Source of the DNA: Actinacidiphila guanduensis | Lineage (GTDB): Bacteria > Actinomycetota > Actinomycetes > Streptomycetales > Streptomycetaceae | Direction: 5' to 3' | Length of the DNA stretch: 64,000 bases | Assembly: GCF_900103985.1 (NCBI RefSeq) | Contig: NZ_FNIE01000005.1 | Span: 62,001-126,000, forward strand | In this document: positions 27,505 to 36,375 of the stretch, piece by piece | Numbering within the stretch: position 1 is the first letter of the stretch | Layout: the number at the start of each line of letters is the position of its first letter | Notes under the pieces: generated by a model | Database searches by the model: none | Seen by the model: the letters and a program-made list of their open reading frames with translations, nothing else | Told to the model about the DNA's origin: nothing | Position numbers and translations under genes: made by a program

Positions 27505-29223
27505 ATGGGTGTGTCACGTCGTACGTTCATCAGCACGCTTGCCGGCGGGACCGCCGCCGCGGGACTGACCGCGGCCGGCCTCGGCGCGGGGACCGCCCGC
27601 GCCGCCGGACCCGCCACCGCGGCGGCACCCGCCGCCAGCGGCGCTGGTGACGTCGTCGGGAAGATCACCGTCGGCTACCAGGGCTGGTTCGCCTGCGCGG
27701 GCGACGGCGCACCCATTGGGGGCACCTCCCCGGGCGGAGCCTCGGGGGGAGGGTGGTGGCACTGGAGCCAGGACTGGGGCCAGGCGCCCTCGCCGTCGAA
27801 CAACGCGATCAAGGCATGGCCGGACATGCGGGAGTACGCCAGGACGTACCCGACCGCGTACCAGAACCTGAACGGCGGTGGCGCGGCCACCCTGTTCTCC
27901 TCCTACGACCAGCAGACGGTCGACACCCACTTCGCGTGGATGAAGACCTACGGCTGCGACACCGCGGCCCTGCAGCGCTTCAACCCCAACAGCTCCGAGG
28001 GCCCCACCCGCGACGCCATGGCGCAGAAGGTCCGGCAGTCCGCCGAGGCCAAGGGCGTGAAGTTCTACATCATGTACGACATCTCCGGATGGACGAACAT
28101 GCAGTCGGAGATCAAGACCGACTGGACGAACAAGATGAAGGCGCACACCGACAGTTCGGCCTACGCCACGCAGAACGGCAAGCCGGTGGTGTGCATATGG
28201 GGCTTCGGCTTCAACGACAGCAACCACCCCTTCAGCGCCGACGCCTGTCTGGACGTCATCAACTGGTTCAAGGGCCAGGGCTGTTACGTGATCGGCGGGG
28301 TGCCGCGCGAGTGGCGCACCGGCACCGGCGGTTCGCGGGCCGGCTACGGCGACGTGTACCACGCGCTGAACATGATCTCGCCCTGGATGGTCGGCGCGAT
28401 CGGCAACGCCGGCGACTCCGACAACGCGTACACCACCTACACCGTGCCCGACCAGGCCGACTGCAACGCCCACGGCATCGACTACCAGCCCTGCGTGCTG
28501 CCCGGCGACGTCTCGGCCCGCCAGCGCGCCCACGGCGACTTCATGTGGCGGCAGTTCTACAACATGTGCCGGGCCGGGGTGCAGGGCATCTACATCTCGA
28601 TGTTCGACGAGTACGGCGAGGGCAACCAGATCGCCAAGACCGCCGAGAACGCCTCGATGGTGCCGGCCGGATCGGGCCTGTGGGCGCTGGACGAGGACGG
28701 CACGGCCTGCTCCAGCGACTACTACCTGCGGCTGACCGGCGACGGCGGCCGCATGCTCAAGGGCCAGATCGCCCTGACCGCCACCCGCCCCACCCAGCCG
28801 CAGGGCGGGTCCACCTCGGGCAGTGGCGGCTCGGCGGTCACCTTCAAGGCCCGGGCCAACGGCCTCTACGTCACCGCGGACGACGCCGGTGCCTCCCCGC
28901 TGATCGCCAACCGCACGGCGGCCGGCCCCTGGGAGACCTTCGACCTGGTGGACGCCGGCAACGGCAACGTGGCCCTGAAGGCCCACGCCAACGGCCTGTA
29001 CGTCACGGCCGACAACGCCGGCGCCGACCCGCTCATCGCCAACCGCACCGCGGTCGGCGGCTGGGAAAGCTTCCAGCTCGTCCACAACTCCAACGGCACC
29101 GTCAGCCTGAAGGCCCAGGCCAACGGGCTCTACGTCACCGCGGAGAACGGCGGCGCGGCCGCCCTGATCGCCAACCGGACGACGATCGGCACCTGGGAGC
29201 AGTTCGACCTCACCACCGGCTGA
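27505..29223 (+). CDS. Secreted GH99-like (xylosidase/mannanase-type) enzyme with three fascin-like repeats
   Basis: This 572-residue protein has a Tat signal (SRRTFISTLAGG), then a catalytic-like domain of about 370 residues that fits the GH99/GH71-like group: VGYQGWFACAGDG, WWHWSQDWGQ, FAWMKTYGCDTAALQRF, KFYIMYDISGW, GIYISMFDEYGEGNQIAKTAE. Three 44-residue repeats with ANGLYVTA and LIANRT follow at about residues 445-571, resembling the fascin-like fold used for carbohydrate binding. It probably attacks alpha-linked mannans or related glycans outside the cell. An unusual Gly-rich insert (PIGGTSPGGASGGG, about residues 71-84) splits a conserved stretch. GGAG lies about seven bases before the ATG. 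Confidence 0.82.
   Translation: MGVSRRTFISTLAGGTAAAGLTAAGLGAGTARAAGPATAAAPAASGAGDVVGKITVGYQGWFACAGDGAPIGGTSPGGASGGGWWHWSQDWGQAPSPSNNAIKAWPDMREYARTYPTAYQNLNGGGAATLFSSYDQQTVDTHFAWMKTYGCDTAALQRFNPNSSEGPTRDAMAQKVRQSAEAKGVKFYIMYDISGWTNMQSEIKTDWTNKMKAHTDSSAYATQNGKPVVCIWGFGFNDSNHPFSADACLDVINWFKGQGCYVIGGVPREWRTGTGGSRAGYGDVYHALNMISPWMVGAIGNAGDSDNAYTTYTVPDQADCNAHGIDYQPCVLPGDVSARQRAHGDFMWRQFYNMCRAGVQGIYISMFDEYGEGNQIAKTAENASMVPAGSGLWALDEDGTACSSDYYLRLTGDGGRMLKGQIALTATRPTQPQGGSTSGSGGSAVTFKARANGLYVTADDAGASPLIANRTAAGPWETFDLVDAGNGNVALKAHANGLYVTADNAGADPLIANRTAVGGWESFQLVHNSNGTVSLKAQANGLYVTAENGGAAALIANRTTIGTWEQFDLTTG
27714..27753. repeat. In-frame palindromic repeat inserted in the GH99-like gene
   Basis: The stretch gggggcacctccccgggcgg followed by agcctcggggggagg is a foldable GC repeat of the kind seen between streptomycete genes. 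Here it lies inside the coding frame and adds about 13 Gly/Ser/Pro residues between GDGAP and GWWHWSQDW. Related strings (gagggggcacccccac) occur in the 9710-9730 intergenic repeat. Confidence 0.5.
28846..29220. repeat. Three tandem 132-bp coding repeats (fascin-like modules)
   Basis: Units begin at the aag codons at 28846, 28978 and 29110, exactly 132 bases apart, each coding a 44-residue module with NGLYVTA and PLIANRT/ALIANRT. High similarity between units indicates recent internal duplication. Confidence 0.8.
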
Positions 29224-29379
29224 GGCCGCCGCAAGCGTCGGGCCGGGCGGTCCCCCCACCGCCCTGACAGTGGCCGTCCGGCCCGGCTCCCCACCCCGTA
29301 CCCGCACCGCCCCCCCCCGTGACCGCCCGGCCGGGCCGGCGGGTGCCCGGTGGCTTCTCGGGGGCCCGTCGGCGCGGCG

Positions 29380-30396
29380 TCAGTCCACGCCCGGGTAGCG
29401 CACCCCGATCCGCTCGCGCACCCGGTCCAGGGTCCGCATGACCGCCAGCGACCCCTCCAGCGGCACCAGCGGCGACTCGGTCTCCCCGGCCCGCAGCGCC
29501 CGCATCACCTCGCGCGCCTCGTGCCGCATCGTGGTGTGGTCGGGGTCGGCCGGGTGGATGTCGGCGAAGGCGACCAGTTCGGGCTCCCGGTCGCGCCGGT
29601 GCACCACCATCTCGCCGGCGTGGAAGAAGCCGTCGCGGATCTCGATCCGCCCCGCGGTGCCGGTCACCACCGCGGGCGAGCCGATGTCGGAGGTGAAGCC
29701 GCAGCTGAGCGTCGCCACGGCGCCGTTGTCCCAGCCGAGCACGATGCCGGTGGCCGCGTCGGTGCCCTCCGGCAGCAGGTGCCCCCACGCCTGCACCGCG
29801 TCCGGCTCACCCAGCAGCAGCTGCGCGAAGGACACCGGGTAGACGCCCAGGTCGAGCACCGCGCCGCCGCCCAGGGCGGGATTGCGCATGCGGTGCTCGG
29901 GCGGGAAGTCCTGGAAGAACCCGAAGTGCGCCGACACCCCGCGCACCTCGCCGATCGCGCCCTCGCCGACCAGCCGCACCAGCTCCCGTATCAGGGGGTT
30001 GCAGTACGTCCACATGGCCTCCATGAGGAACAGCCCCCGGTCGCGGGCGAGCGCCACCAGCTCGCGCGCCTCACGGCTGTTGATCGTGAGCGCCTTCTCG
30101 CACAGCACCGCCTTGCCCGCCTCCAGGCACAGCCCGGCGGCCTCGCGGTGGTGGGAGTGCGGCGTGGCCACGTACACCACGTCCACGTCCTCGTCGGCCG
30201 CCAGCTCGGCCCAACTGCCGTACGCCCGCGCGATGCCGTACCGCTCGGCGAACGCCTTGGCGCTCTGCGCGGTGCGCGAGCCGACCGCCACGACCTCCGC
30301 GTCCTCCCGAAGCGACAGCAGCGCCTCGGTGAAGGTCGCGGCGATGCCGCCGGTCGCCAGGATGCCCCAGCGGATCTTCCGTGTGCCCTCGCTCAT
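29380..30396 (-). CDS. Gfo/Idh/MocA-family oxidoreductase
   Basis: This 338-residue NAD(P)-dependent dehydrogenase has a Rossmann start (IRWGILATGGIAATFTEAL), the EKAL motif with the conserved Lys (VLCEKALTIN), and the substrate-domain motif GGGAVLDLGVYPVSF with the family Asp and Tyr. Family members oxidise sugars, inositols or diols. The ATG at MSEGTRK gives normal family length. It converges with the GH99-like gene and diverges from the transporter gene. The exact substrate is not deducible. Confidence 0.9.
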   Translation of the reverse strand: MSEGTRKIRWGILATGGIAATFTEALLSLREDAEVVAVGSRTAQSAKAFAERYGIARAYGSWAELAADEDVDVVYVATPHSHHREAAGLCLEAGKAVLCEKALTINSREARELVALARDRGLFLMEAMWTYCNPLIRELVRLVGEGAIGEVRGVSAHFGFFQDFPPEHRMRNPALGGGAVLDLGVYPVSFAQLLLGEPDAVQAWGHLLPEGTDAATGIVLGWDNGAVATLSCGFTSDIGSPAVVTGTAGRIEIRDGFFHAGEMVVHRRDREPELVAFADIHPADPDHTTMRHEAREVMRALRAGETESPLVPLEGSLAVMRTLDRVRERIGVRYPGVD

Positions 30397-30539
30397 CGCG
30401 TTGCCCGTCCTCGCTCCTCGTACCTGCGCCCTCACGCGTCCGGAACCCACCGTCTCGGTCACCGGATATCCGCTTCTGGCGGCCCGCGCCGACTGAAAGA
30501 ATAGGCAACGCTTCAACTACATCGATGGAGAGTGCCCCC

Positions 30540-31874
30540 GTGCAGGACGCCGGGCCAGACGCCCCCGCCCAGTTCACCGCCGACCCCGCCGCACCGCCCG
30601 CCCCCACCGCGGCCGGCTCCCGCCACCCCCGTCACCCCCTATCGCGGCAGCAAGCAGGCCGCGAGCACCGCGACACCGGCCTCGTCGTCACCCTCGTCCT
30701 GGGCGGACTGACCGCGCTCCCCCCGCTGTCCATGGACATGTACCTGCCCGCACTGCCGCGGGTCTCCGACGCCCTGCACGCCTCCGCGGCCACCGTGCAG
30801 CTCACCTTGACCGCGTGCCTGGCCGGCATGGCGCTCGGCCAGCTCGTCGTCGGGCCGCTCAGCGACCGCTGGGGCCGCCGCCGTCCGCTGCTGGCCGGCA
30901 TGGTGATCTACGTCCTGGCCACCGCCGTGTGCGCCTTCGCCGCCTCCGCGCCCCTGCTCATCGGCTTCCGCCTGGTCCAGGGCCTGGCCGGCGCAGCCGG
31001 CATCGTGATCTCCCGGGCCGTGGTCCGCGACCTCTACGACGGCCTGGCGATGGCCCGCTTCTTCTCCACCCTGCTGCTGATCTCCGGCGTCGCCCCCATC
31101 GTCGCGCCCGTCATCGGCGGCCAGATCCTGCGGCTGACCAGCTGGCGCGGGGTCTTCGTGGTCTGCACGGTGATCGGCACCCTGCTCACCGCCGTCGTCT
31201 GGCGCCGCCTGCACGAGACACTGCCGCCCGAGCGGCGCCACAAGGGAGAGCTGAAGTCCACCTTCGGCGCCATGAAGGTGCTGCTCGCCGACCGCGTCTT
31301 CACCGGCTACGTGCTCGCCGGCAGCTTCGCCTTCGCCGCGCTGTTCACCTATGTCTCCGCCTCCTCCTTCGTCGTCCAGGACATCTACGGCGCCTCCCCG
31401 CAGACCTTCAGCCTGCTCTTCGGCCTGAACTCCGTCGGCATCGTCGGCGTCGGCCAGCTCAACGGCAAGGTGCTCGTCGGCCGCGTCGACATGGACCGGG
31501 TGCTGGCCGTCGGGCTGGTGCTGATCGGCCTGTCCACCGCCGCCCTGGTGGTGCTCACCACCGGCGTCCTCGGCAAGGCGACGCTCCCCGAGATCGCGGC
31601 CTCGCTCTTCGTGATGATGGCCTCCATGGGCCTGGTGCTGCCCACCACCAACACCCAGGCGCTGCTGCGCACCAAGAACAACGCCGGCTCGGCCTCCGCG
31701 CTGCTGGGCACGTCCTCCTTCCTGATCGGAGCGGTGCTCTCGCCGCTGGCGGGCGTGGCCGGCGACGGCACCGCGGTGCCCATGGCGATCACCCAGCTGA
31801 CCTGCGTCGTGGTCGCCGTGGCGAGTTTCGTCGGGCTCTGCCTGCGCGGTCGGCGTACGGTGGAAGCACCCTAG
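30540..31874 (+). CDS. Bcr/CflA-type MFS multidrug transporter
   Basis: This 444-residue protein has 12 predicted membrane helices after a 40-residue Pro/Ala-rich cytoplasmic lead. The MFS loop motif GPLSDRWGRRRPLL and the early signature PLSMDMYLPALPRVS are typical of the Bcr/CflA drug-export family (bicyclomycin and chloramphenicol exporters). The GTG start has GGAGAG seven bases upstream, better than the ATG 15 bases earlier. It may be co-transcribed with the small gene that follows 17 bases later. Confidence 0.9.
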   Translation: MQDAGPDAPAQFTADPAAPPAPTAAGSRHPRHPLSRQQAGREHRDTGLVVTLVLGGLTALPPLSMDMYLPALPRVSDALHASAATVQLTLTACLAGMALGQLVVGPLSDRWGRRRPLLAGMVIYVLATAVCAFAASAPLLIGFRLVQGLAGAAGIVISRAVVRDLYDGLAMARFFSTLLLISGVAPIVAPVIGGQILRLTSWRGVFVVCTVIGTLLTAVVWRRLHETLPPERRHKGELKSTFGAMKVLLADRVFTGYVLAGSFAFAALFTYVSASSFVVQDIYGASPQTFSLLFGLNSVGIVGVGQLNGKVLVGRVDMDRVLAVGLVLIGLSTAALVVLTTGVLGKATLPEIAASLFVMMASMGLVLPTTNTQALLRTKNNAGSASALLGTSSFLIGAVLSPLAGVAGDGTAVPMAITQLTCVVVAVASFVGLCLRGRRTVEAP

Positions 31875-31891
31875 ACCCTCGGGAGGAAGCG

Positions 31892-32089
31892 ATGTCCGAC
31901 GATCCGGACGAGCGCACCTGGGCGTTCAAGACCGCAGACAGCACACTGCACACGGGCGGCGAGCACACCGTGGACCCGGAGGACCTGGTGATGGCCTCCG
32001 GCCGGGACTGCACCCCGGAGCTGATCGAGAAGGCCCGCAAGGCACTGGAGGAACATGGCCCCGCCGCTGTCGAGAGGTACCTGCCCTGA
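31892..32089 (+). CDS. Small conserved hydrophilic protein
   Basis: This 65-residue acidic protein starts MSDDPDERTWAFK and contains PEDLVMASGRDCTPELIEKA. A strong GGGAGGAAG site lies before the ATG. Similar short proteins occur in streptomycetes beside serine hydrolase or transporter genes, with no known role. Its end overlaps the next gene by 35 bases, so the two are probably co-translated. Confidence 0.75.
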   Translation: MSDDPDERTWAFKTADSTLHTGGEHTVDPEDLVMASGRDCTPELIEKARKALEEHGPAAVERYLP

Positions 32090-33254
32090 GGCGGGTCTCG
32101 ACACCGACGAGATCGCCCGGATCGTCCCCGAGCTGACCTCGTACCTCGCGCCGGACCCCGCCGCCGGCCGGCCCCGCCCCTGGTGCGCGGGCGCGGTCGT
32201 GCTGGCCGGCCGGGGCCGCGACGTGGTCCTGCACGAGGGCGTCGGATGGGCGGTCCGCTACGGCGGCTACGACGAGGCGGCCGACACCGGCATCGAACTG
32301 CCCCGCGAGCAGTGGGTGCCGGCCGCCCCGGACACCGTCTTCGACCTGGCCTCGGTCACCAAGCTCTTCACCGCCGTCGCCGCCGTACGGCAGATCGAGG
32401 CCGGCACGCTCGCCCTGGACGCCCCGGTTGCCGCCTACGAGCCGGCGCTGAAAGCCGCCGCCGCGCACGGCATCACCCTGCGCCACCTGCTCACCCACAC
32501 CTCCGGGCTGCGCCCCGAACTGCCGCTCCACGACGAGCCGGACGCCGCCGCGCGCGCCGCCCGCCTCGCCGCCGAGGAGCCGCTGACCCCGCCCGGCACC
32601 GCCCGCTGCTACTCCGACCTCAACCTGCTGCTGCTCCAGACCGTGCTGGAGTCCGTCACCGGCAGCGGCGTCGACCGGCTCATCGCCGACGGCATCACCA
32701 CCCCGCTCGGCATGACCGCCACTCGCTTCCGCCCGCCCGCCTCCTGGCGCCCCCGCATCGCCGCCACCGAGGACCAGCGCAGGCCCTGGGGCAAGCTCGA
32801 CCGCGGCATGGTGCACGGCATCGTCCACGACGAGAACGCGTACGCGATGGGCGGTGTCGCGGGCCACGCCGGGCTGTTCTCCACTGCCTGGGACCTCGCC
32901 CTGTTCTGCCGCGCCCTGCTCGACGGCCGGCACGAGGGCATCGACGGTGTGCTCGGCCGCGACGCGGTGCGGCTGCTGCTCGGCGGGGTGCCCGGGCCCG
33001 ACGGGGAGCGCCGCCCGCTGGGCTTCGAGGCCGACCAGCCCTGGTTCATGGGCGAGTTGGCCGGGCGCGGGGCGCTCGGGCACACCGGGTTCACCGGCAC
33101 CGGGCTGGTGCTGGACCCGGCCACCGACACCTTCCTGGTGCTGCTCGCCAACTCCGTGCACCCCTCCCGTACCTGGCGCGAGGGCAGCGCACCCCGGGCC
33201 GCGGCCGCCACCCGGCTCGCCCGCGCCGTCCGTTCGCCCCGAGCCGCTTCCTGA
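32055..33254 (+). CDS. Serine hydrolase, beta-lactamase / class C PBP-like
   Basis: This 399-residue protein belongs to the beta-lactamase-related family (class C, esterase or D-aminopeptidase types). The nucleophile motif SVTK is in DLASVTKLFTAVAAV, the YxN-type motif is YSDLN, and the third box is HTGFTGTG (family HTG in place of KTG). No signal peptide is seen, so it is probably cytoplasmic. The ATG has a GGAGG only three bases upstream and lies inside the previous gene. The substrate could be an ester or peptide. Confidence 0.85.
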   Translation: MAPPLSRGTCPEAGLDTDEIARIVPELTSYLAPDPAAGRPRPWCAGAVVLAGRGRDVVLHEGVGWAVRYGGYDEAADTGIELPREQWVPAAPDTVFDLASVTKLFTAVAAVRQIEAGTLALDAPVAAYEPALKAAAAHGITLRHLLTHTSGLRPELPLHDEPDAAARAARLAAEEPLTPPGTARCYSDLNLLLLQTVLESVTGSGVDRLIADGITTPLGMTATRFRPPASWRPRIAATEDQRRPWGKLDRGMVHGIVHDENAYAMGGVAGHAGLFSTAWDLALFCRALLDGRHEGIDGVLGRDAVRLLLGGVPGPDGERRPLGFEADQPWFMGELAGRGALGHTGFTGTGLVLDPATDTFLVLLANSVHPSRTWREGSAPRAAAATRLARAVRSPRAAS

Positions 33255-33348
33255 GCCCGTTCCCGCCCCCGGGCCGGGCGGGAGCTGCCATCATGGGGCG
33301 ATCCGGGCGGCGGCAGGGCGCGGCCCGACCGAGGGGCCGGGGGGCCGC

Positions 33349-34146
33349 GTGGCGCAGAGCGTGACACCGACGAGAGCGCCGGCACGGCGGCGGCCCCTGG
33401 GCTACGGGGAGGCGCTCGGCCGGCTGCGTGACGCCCAGAAGAGCGCCAAGGGCGTCTCGCTGTACTCCCGTTACGTCAACCGCCCGGTCGGCCGGCTGTT
33501 CGCCGCCACGGCCTACCGGCTCGGACTGACGCCCAATCAGGTCACGCTGCTCAGTGCCGCCTTCAGTGGCGCAGGTATCGCCGCCCTCGCGCTGGCCGCC
33601 CCGTCCTGGCCGCTGGCCGTCGCCGTCTACGCGGCCCTGGCTCTCGGTTTCGCCCTCGACTCCGCCGACGGCCAGCTCGCCCGGCTGCTCGGAGCCGGCG
33701 GCCCGGCCGGCGAGTGGCTGGACCACGTGGTCGACTGCGCCAAGATCACCGCCCTGCACGCGGCCGTGCTCATCACCTTCCACCAGCACTTCGACCTGCC
33801 CGGCGACGGCTGGCTGCTGCTGCCGCTCGGCTTCCAGCTCACCGCCGTGCTGGTCTTCTTCGGCGGGCTGCTCACCGACAAGCTCACCCCGAAGCCGCCG
33901 CCGGGGCAGCCCGCCCCCACCCCGTCACGGCTGCGCGCCGTCGCCCTGCTGCCCGCCGACTACGGCGTCCTGTGCGCGGTGTTCCTGCTGCTCGGCAGCC
34001 AAAGCGCCTTCCGCTGGGCCTACGCGGCCTTCTTCGCAGTGCACGCGCTCTTCCTGCTGGCCTTCCTCACCAAGTGGTTCCGGCAGCTCAGAGCGCTTCC
34101 GGCGAGCCGACCGCCTGCGCCGGCCGCCCCGGCGCCGGTGCGCTGA
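33349..34146 (+). CDS. CDP-alcohol phosphatidyltransferase-family enzyme
   Basis: This 265-residue membrane protein carries the full CDP-alcohol phosphotransferase signature, DSADGQLAR then G and two Asp (EWLDHVVD), at about residues 104-129, with several membrane helices around it. It transfers a phospho-alcohol from a CDP-linked donor. Its partner is probably the cytidylyltransferase encoded convergently next door, so it may place phosphoglycerol, phosphoinositol or a similar group on a lipid or glycan. The GTG start has a G-rich site five bases upstream. Its last 59 bases overlap the 3' end of the cytidylyltransferase gene on the other strand. Confidence 0.85.
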   Translation: MAQSVTPTRAPARRRPLGYGEALGRLRDAQKSAKGVSLYSRYVNRPVGRLFAATAYRLGLTPNQVTLLSAAFSGAGIAALALAAPSWPLAVAVYAALALGFALDSADGQLARLLGAGGPAGEWLDHVVDCAKITALHAAVLITFHQHFDLPGDGWLLLPLGFQLTAVLVFFGGLLTDKLTPKPPPGQPAPTPSRLRAVALLPADYGVLCAVFLLLGSQSAFRWAYAAFFAVHALFLLAFLTKWFRQLRALPASRPPAPAAPAPVR

Positions 34147-34558
34147 GCGCGTCGAGCGCCTTGCGCAGCAAGGTACTCGAGGTGTGCACGGTGTAGGGGA
34201 AGTAGACGACCTCCACACCGACGGCCGCGAAGTCCCGCTCCAGCTTCAGCCCCTTGTCGGTGCCGCGCCAGTCGTCGCCCTTGAAGATCACGTCGAAGCG
34301 GACCTGCCGCCACGTCTCCAGCTTCTCCGGCACCGTCTCCACGAAGGCCGCGTCCACCCAGCGCACGCTGCGCACGATCTCCAGCCGCTCCACCAGCGGC
34401 ACCACCGGCCGCCGCCCCTTGGCGAGTTCGGCCATCTCGTCGGAGACCACGCCCGCCACCAGGTAGTCGCACTGGCTGCGGGCATGCCGCAGGATGTTCA
34501 AGTGCCCGACGTGGAAAAGGTCGTAGACCCCTGGCGCGTACCCCACCCGATGCTGCAC
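34088..34558 (-). CDS. Cytidylyltransferase-like nucleotidyltransferase (glycerol-3-phosphate cytidylyltransferase type)
   Basis: This 156-residue protein has the nucleotidyltransferase signature GVYDLFHVGHLNIL near its N-terminus (HxGH) and the C-terminal activating motif as YTVHTSSTLLRKA in place of RTxGISTT. Family members form CDP-glycerol or CDP-linked polyols from CTP. The GTG start is the one that begins just before the signature. The gene sits tail to tail with the CDP-alcohol phosphotransferase gene, whose donor it may supply. It diverges from the glycosyltransferase gene. Confidence 0.86.
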   Translation of the reverse strand: MQHRVGYAPGVYDLFHVGHLNILRHARSQCDYLVAGVVSDEMAELAKGRRPVVPLVERLEIVRSVRWVDAAFVETVPEKLETWRQVRFDVIFKGDDWRGTDKGLKLERDFAAVGVEVVYFPYTVHTSSTLLRKALDALSAPAPGRPAQAVGSPEAL

Positions 34559-34749
34559 GATGCGACCCCCCAGCCGTACGTCTGCGCCGGGAGCACGCTC
34601 CCCGGCACTGTCGAGTCTTTGACGATAGCCGGGTGTATGGCGGTCAACGGGGGATTTGCCGAAAGCCAACGCTCGGCAAGCGCCGGTGTGATGGACTGGT
34701 GAATGGTTAAGGTGGGCACTTGTCCGAGTCTGGGGGGAAGGAACACTCC

Positions 34750-36375
34750 GTGTCATCGTCGGGTGCCCGCCGTCTGCTGCTGGTCTCCACCAACTACGCG
34801 CCGGAACACGCCGGAATAGCGCCCTACGCCACGCAGATCGCCGAACACTGGGCGGCGGGCGGTGCGGAGGTGCACGTGCTCACCGGGATGCCGCACTACC
34901 CCGCCTGGCGGCTCGACCCCGCCTACGCGGGTGTGGAGCGGGTCGTCGAGGAGCGCGCGGGGGTGCGGGTGCACCGCCGCGGCCACGTGGTGCCCGCGCG
35001 TCAAACCGCCCTGAACCGCGCCCGGTTCGAGGCGTCCGTGCTGCGCGGCGGCCGCGACGAGCCGGAGGGCATGGGCCGCCCGGACGCGGTGTTCGCCCAG
35101 ATGCCGAGCCTGGCCGGCGGCCTGCTCGCCGCCCGGGCCGCACAGCGGCACGGCGTCCCCTTCATCCCCGTCGTGCAGGACCTGATGGGCGCGGCCGCGG
35201 CCCAGAGCGGCATCCGCGGCGGCGGCCCAGCGGCGCTCGTCGCCGGCCGCGTCGAGCGGCACGTGCTGCGGCAGGCCGCGCTGGTCGGGGTGATCCACGA
35301 GTCCTTCACGCCGAAGGTCGAGGCGATGGGCGTGCCGGGCGAGCGGGTCCGGGTGGTGCCCAACTGGTCCCACATCAGGCGCCCTTCACGCTCCCGCGAG
35401 GAGATGCGGGCCCGGCTCGGCTGGCGCCCCGGCCAGGTGGTGCTGCTGCACTCGGGCAACATGGGCCTCAAGCAGGGGCTGGAGGTGCTGGTCGAAACGG
35501 CCCGCTCCGCACCGGAGTTGCGGGTGGTGCTCATGGGCGACGGCAACCAGCGCGAGCACTTGAGGGCACTGGCCGGCGGCCTGCCCAACCTGGACTTCAT
35601 GCCGCCCGCGGCGGACGAGGAGTTCGCCGACGTGCTCGCCGCCGCCGACGTCCTCGCGGTCACCCAGCGCGCCTCCGTCCGCGACATGAGCCTGCCGTCC
35701 AAGCTCACCTCGTACTTCGCGGCGGGCCGCCCCGTCCTCGGCTCCGTCGCCCCGGACAGCGGCACCGCCCTGGAGATCACCCGCTCCGGCGCGGGCGTCA
35801 ACGTGCCCCCGGAGTCCGCCCCCGCGATCCTCACCGCGCTGGCCTCCCTGACCGCGGACCCCGACCGCATGGCCGCCCTGGCCGCGGCCGGCCCCGCCTA
35901 CGCGGAGGCTCACCTGACCCCGGCGGCGGGCCTCGCCCGCATCGACGCCCTCCTGACCGAAGCGCTCTCCCTGGCCCCGCCGCCCCCGCCGAGGCCCTCG
36001 GCCGCGCCGGCTGTGGGTGCCGGGAGCCCCGAAGCGGCCGCGGAACGGACGGGTGCGGAGCCGAGCGCGAGCCGCGAGCAAACAGCCGCCCCCGCGCGGA
36101 CGTTGCCGCCCCCGCCGACCGCGCCTGCCGTTCCACCGAAGCCCTCCGCGGCTCCGGACATCGGGACGGCGGCGGGCCCGGACGGCGAGCAGCCGCGGGA
36201 CGAGGACACGGGCGACGGAACGGACGATCCGGCCGCGGCGCCGCACACCGCGGCCGACGACGAGAAGGACACCCCGGCGGGCAGCGGCGCGGCCGTGCCG
36301 GCGGGGAGCGGGAGCCAGGGGGGCACCGGGGCGGCGGAGGCCGCCGCGGGGGAGAAGGAGGGGCTCGGTGGCTGA
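34750..36375 (+). CDS. Glycosyltransferase family 4 (WbuB-like) with disordered tail
   Basis: This 541-residue protein has a GT-B fold of the WbuB type: N-terminal TNYAPEHAGIAPYATQIAEHW, acceptor-side MPHYPAWRLDPAYA, and donor-side LLHSGNMGLKQGLEVLVE and MSLPSKLTSYFAAGRPVL. Residues about 400-541 are low complexity (Pro, Ala, Gly, Glu, Asp). It probably adds a sugar to a lipid-linked glycan at the inner membrane face. The GTG has GGGGGGAAGG eight bases upstream. Its end overlaps the start of the chain-length gene by eight bases, so the two are coupled. Confidence 0.88.
   Translation: MSSSGARRLLLVSTNYAPEHAGIAPYATQIAEHWAAGGAEVHVLTGMPHYPAWRLDPAYAGVERVVEERAGVRVHRRGHVVPARQTALNRARFEASVLRGGRDEPEGMGRPDAVFAQMPSLAGGLLAARAAQRHGVPFIPVVQDLMGAAAAQSGIRGGGPAALVAGRVERHVLRQAALVGVIHESFTPKVEAMGVPGERVRVVPNWSHIRRPSRSREEMRARLGWRPGQVVLLHSGNMGLKQGLEVLVETARSAPELRVVLMGDGNQREHLRALAGGLPNLDFMPPAADEEFADVLAAADVLAVTQRASVRDMSLPSKLTSYFAAGRPVLGSVAPDSGTALEITRSGAGVNVPPESAPAILTALASLTADPDRMAALAAAGPAYAEAHLTPAAGLARIDALLTEALSLAPPPPPRPSAAPAVGAGSPEAAAERTGAEPSASREQTAAPARTLPPPPTAPAVPPKPSAAPDIGTAAGPDGEQPRDEDTGDGTDDPAAAPHTAADDEKDTPAGSGAAVPAGSGSQGGTGAAEAAAGEKEGLGG

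Noticed and set aside
27186..27568. Short open frames in the leader of the GH99-like gene
   Set aside because: Codon use and composition are unlike real genes, no ribosome binding sites, and they overlap the promoter region and each other.
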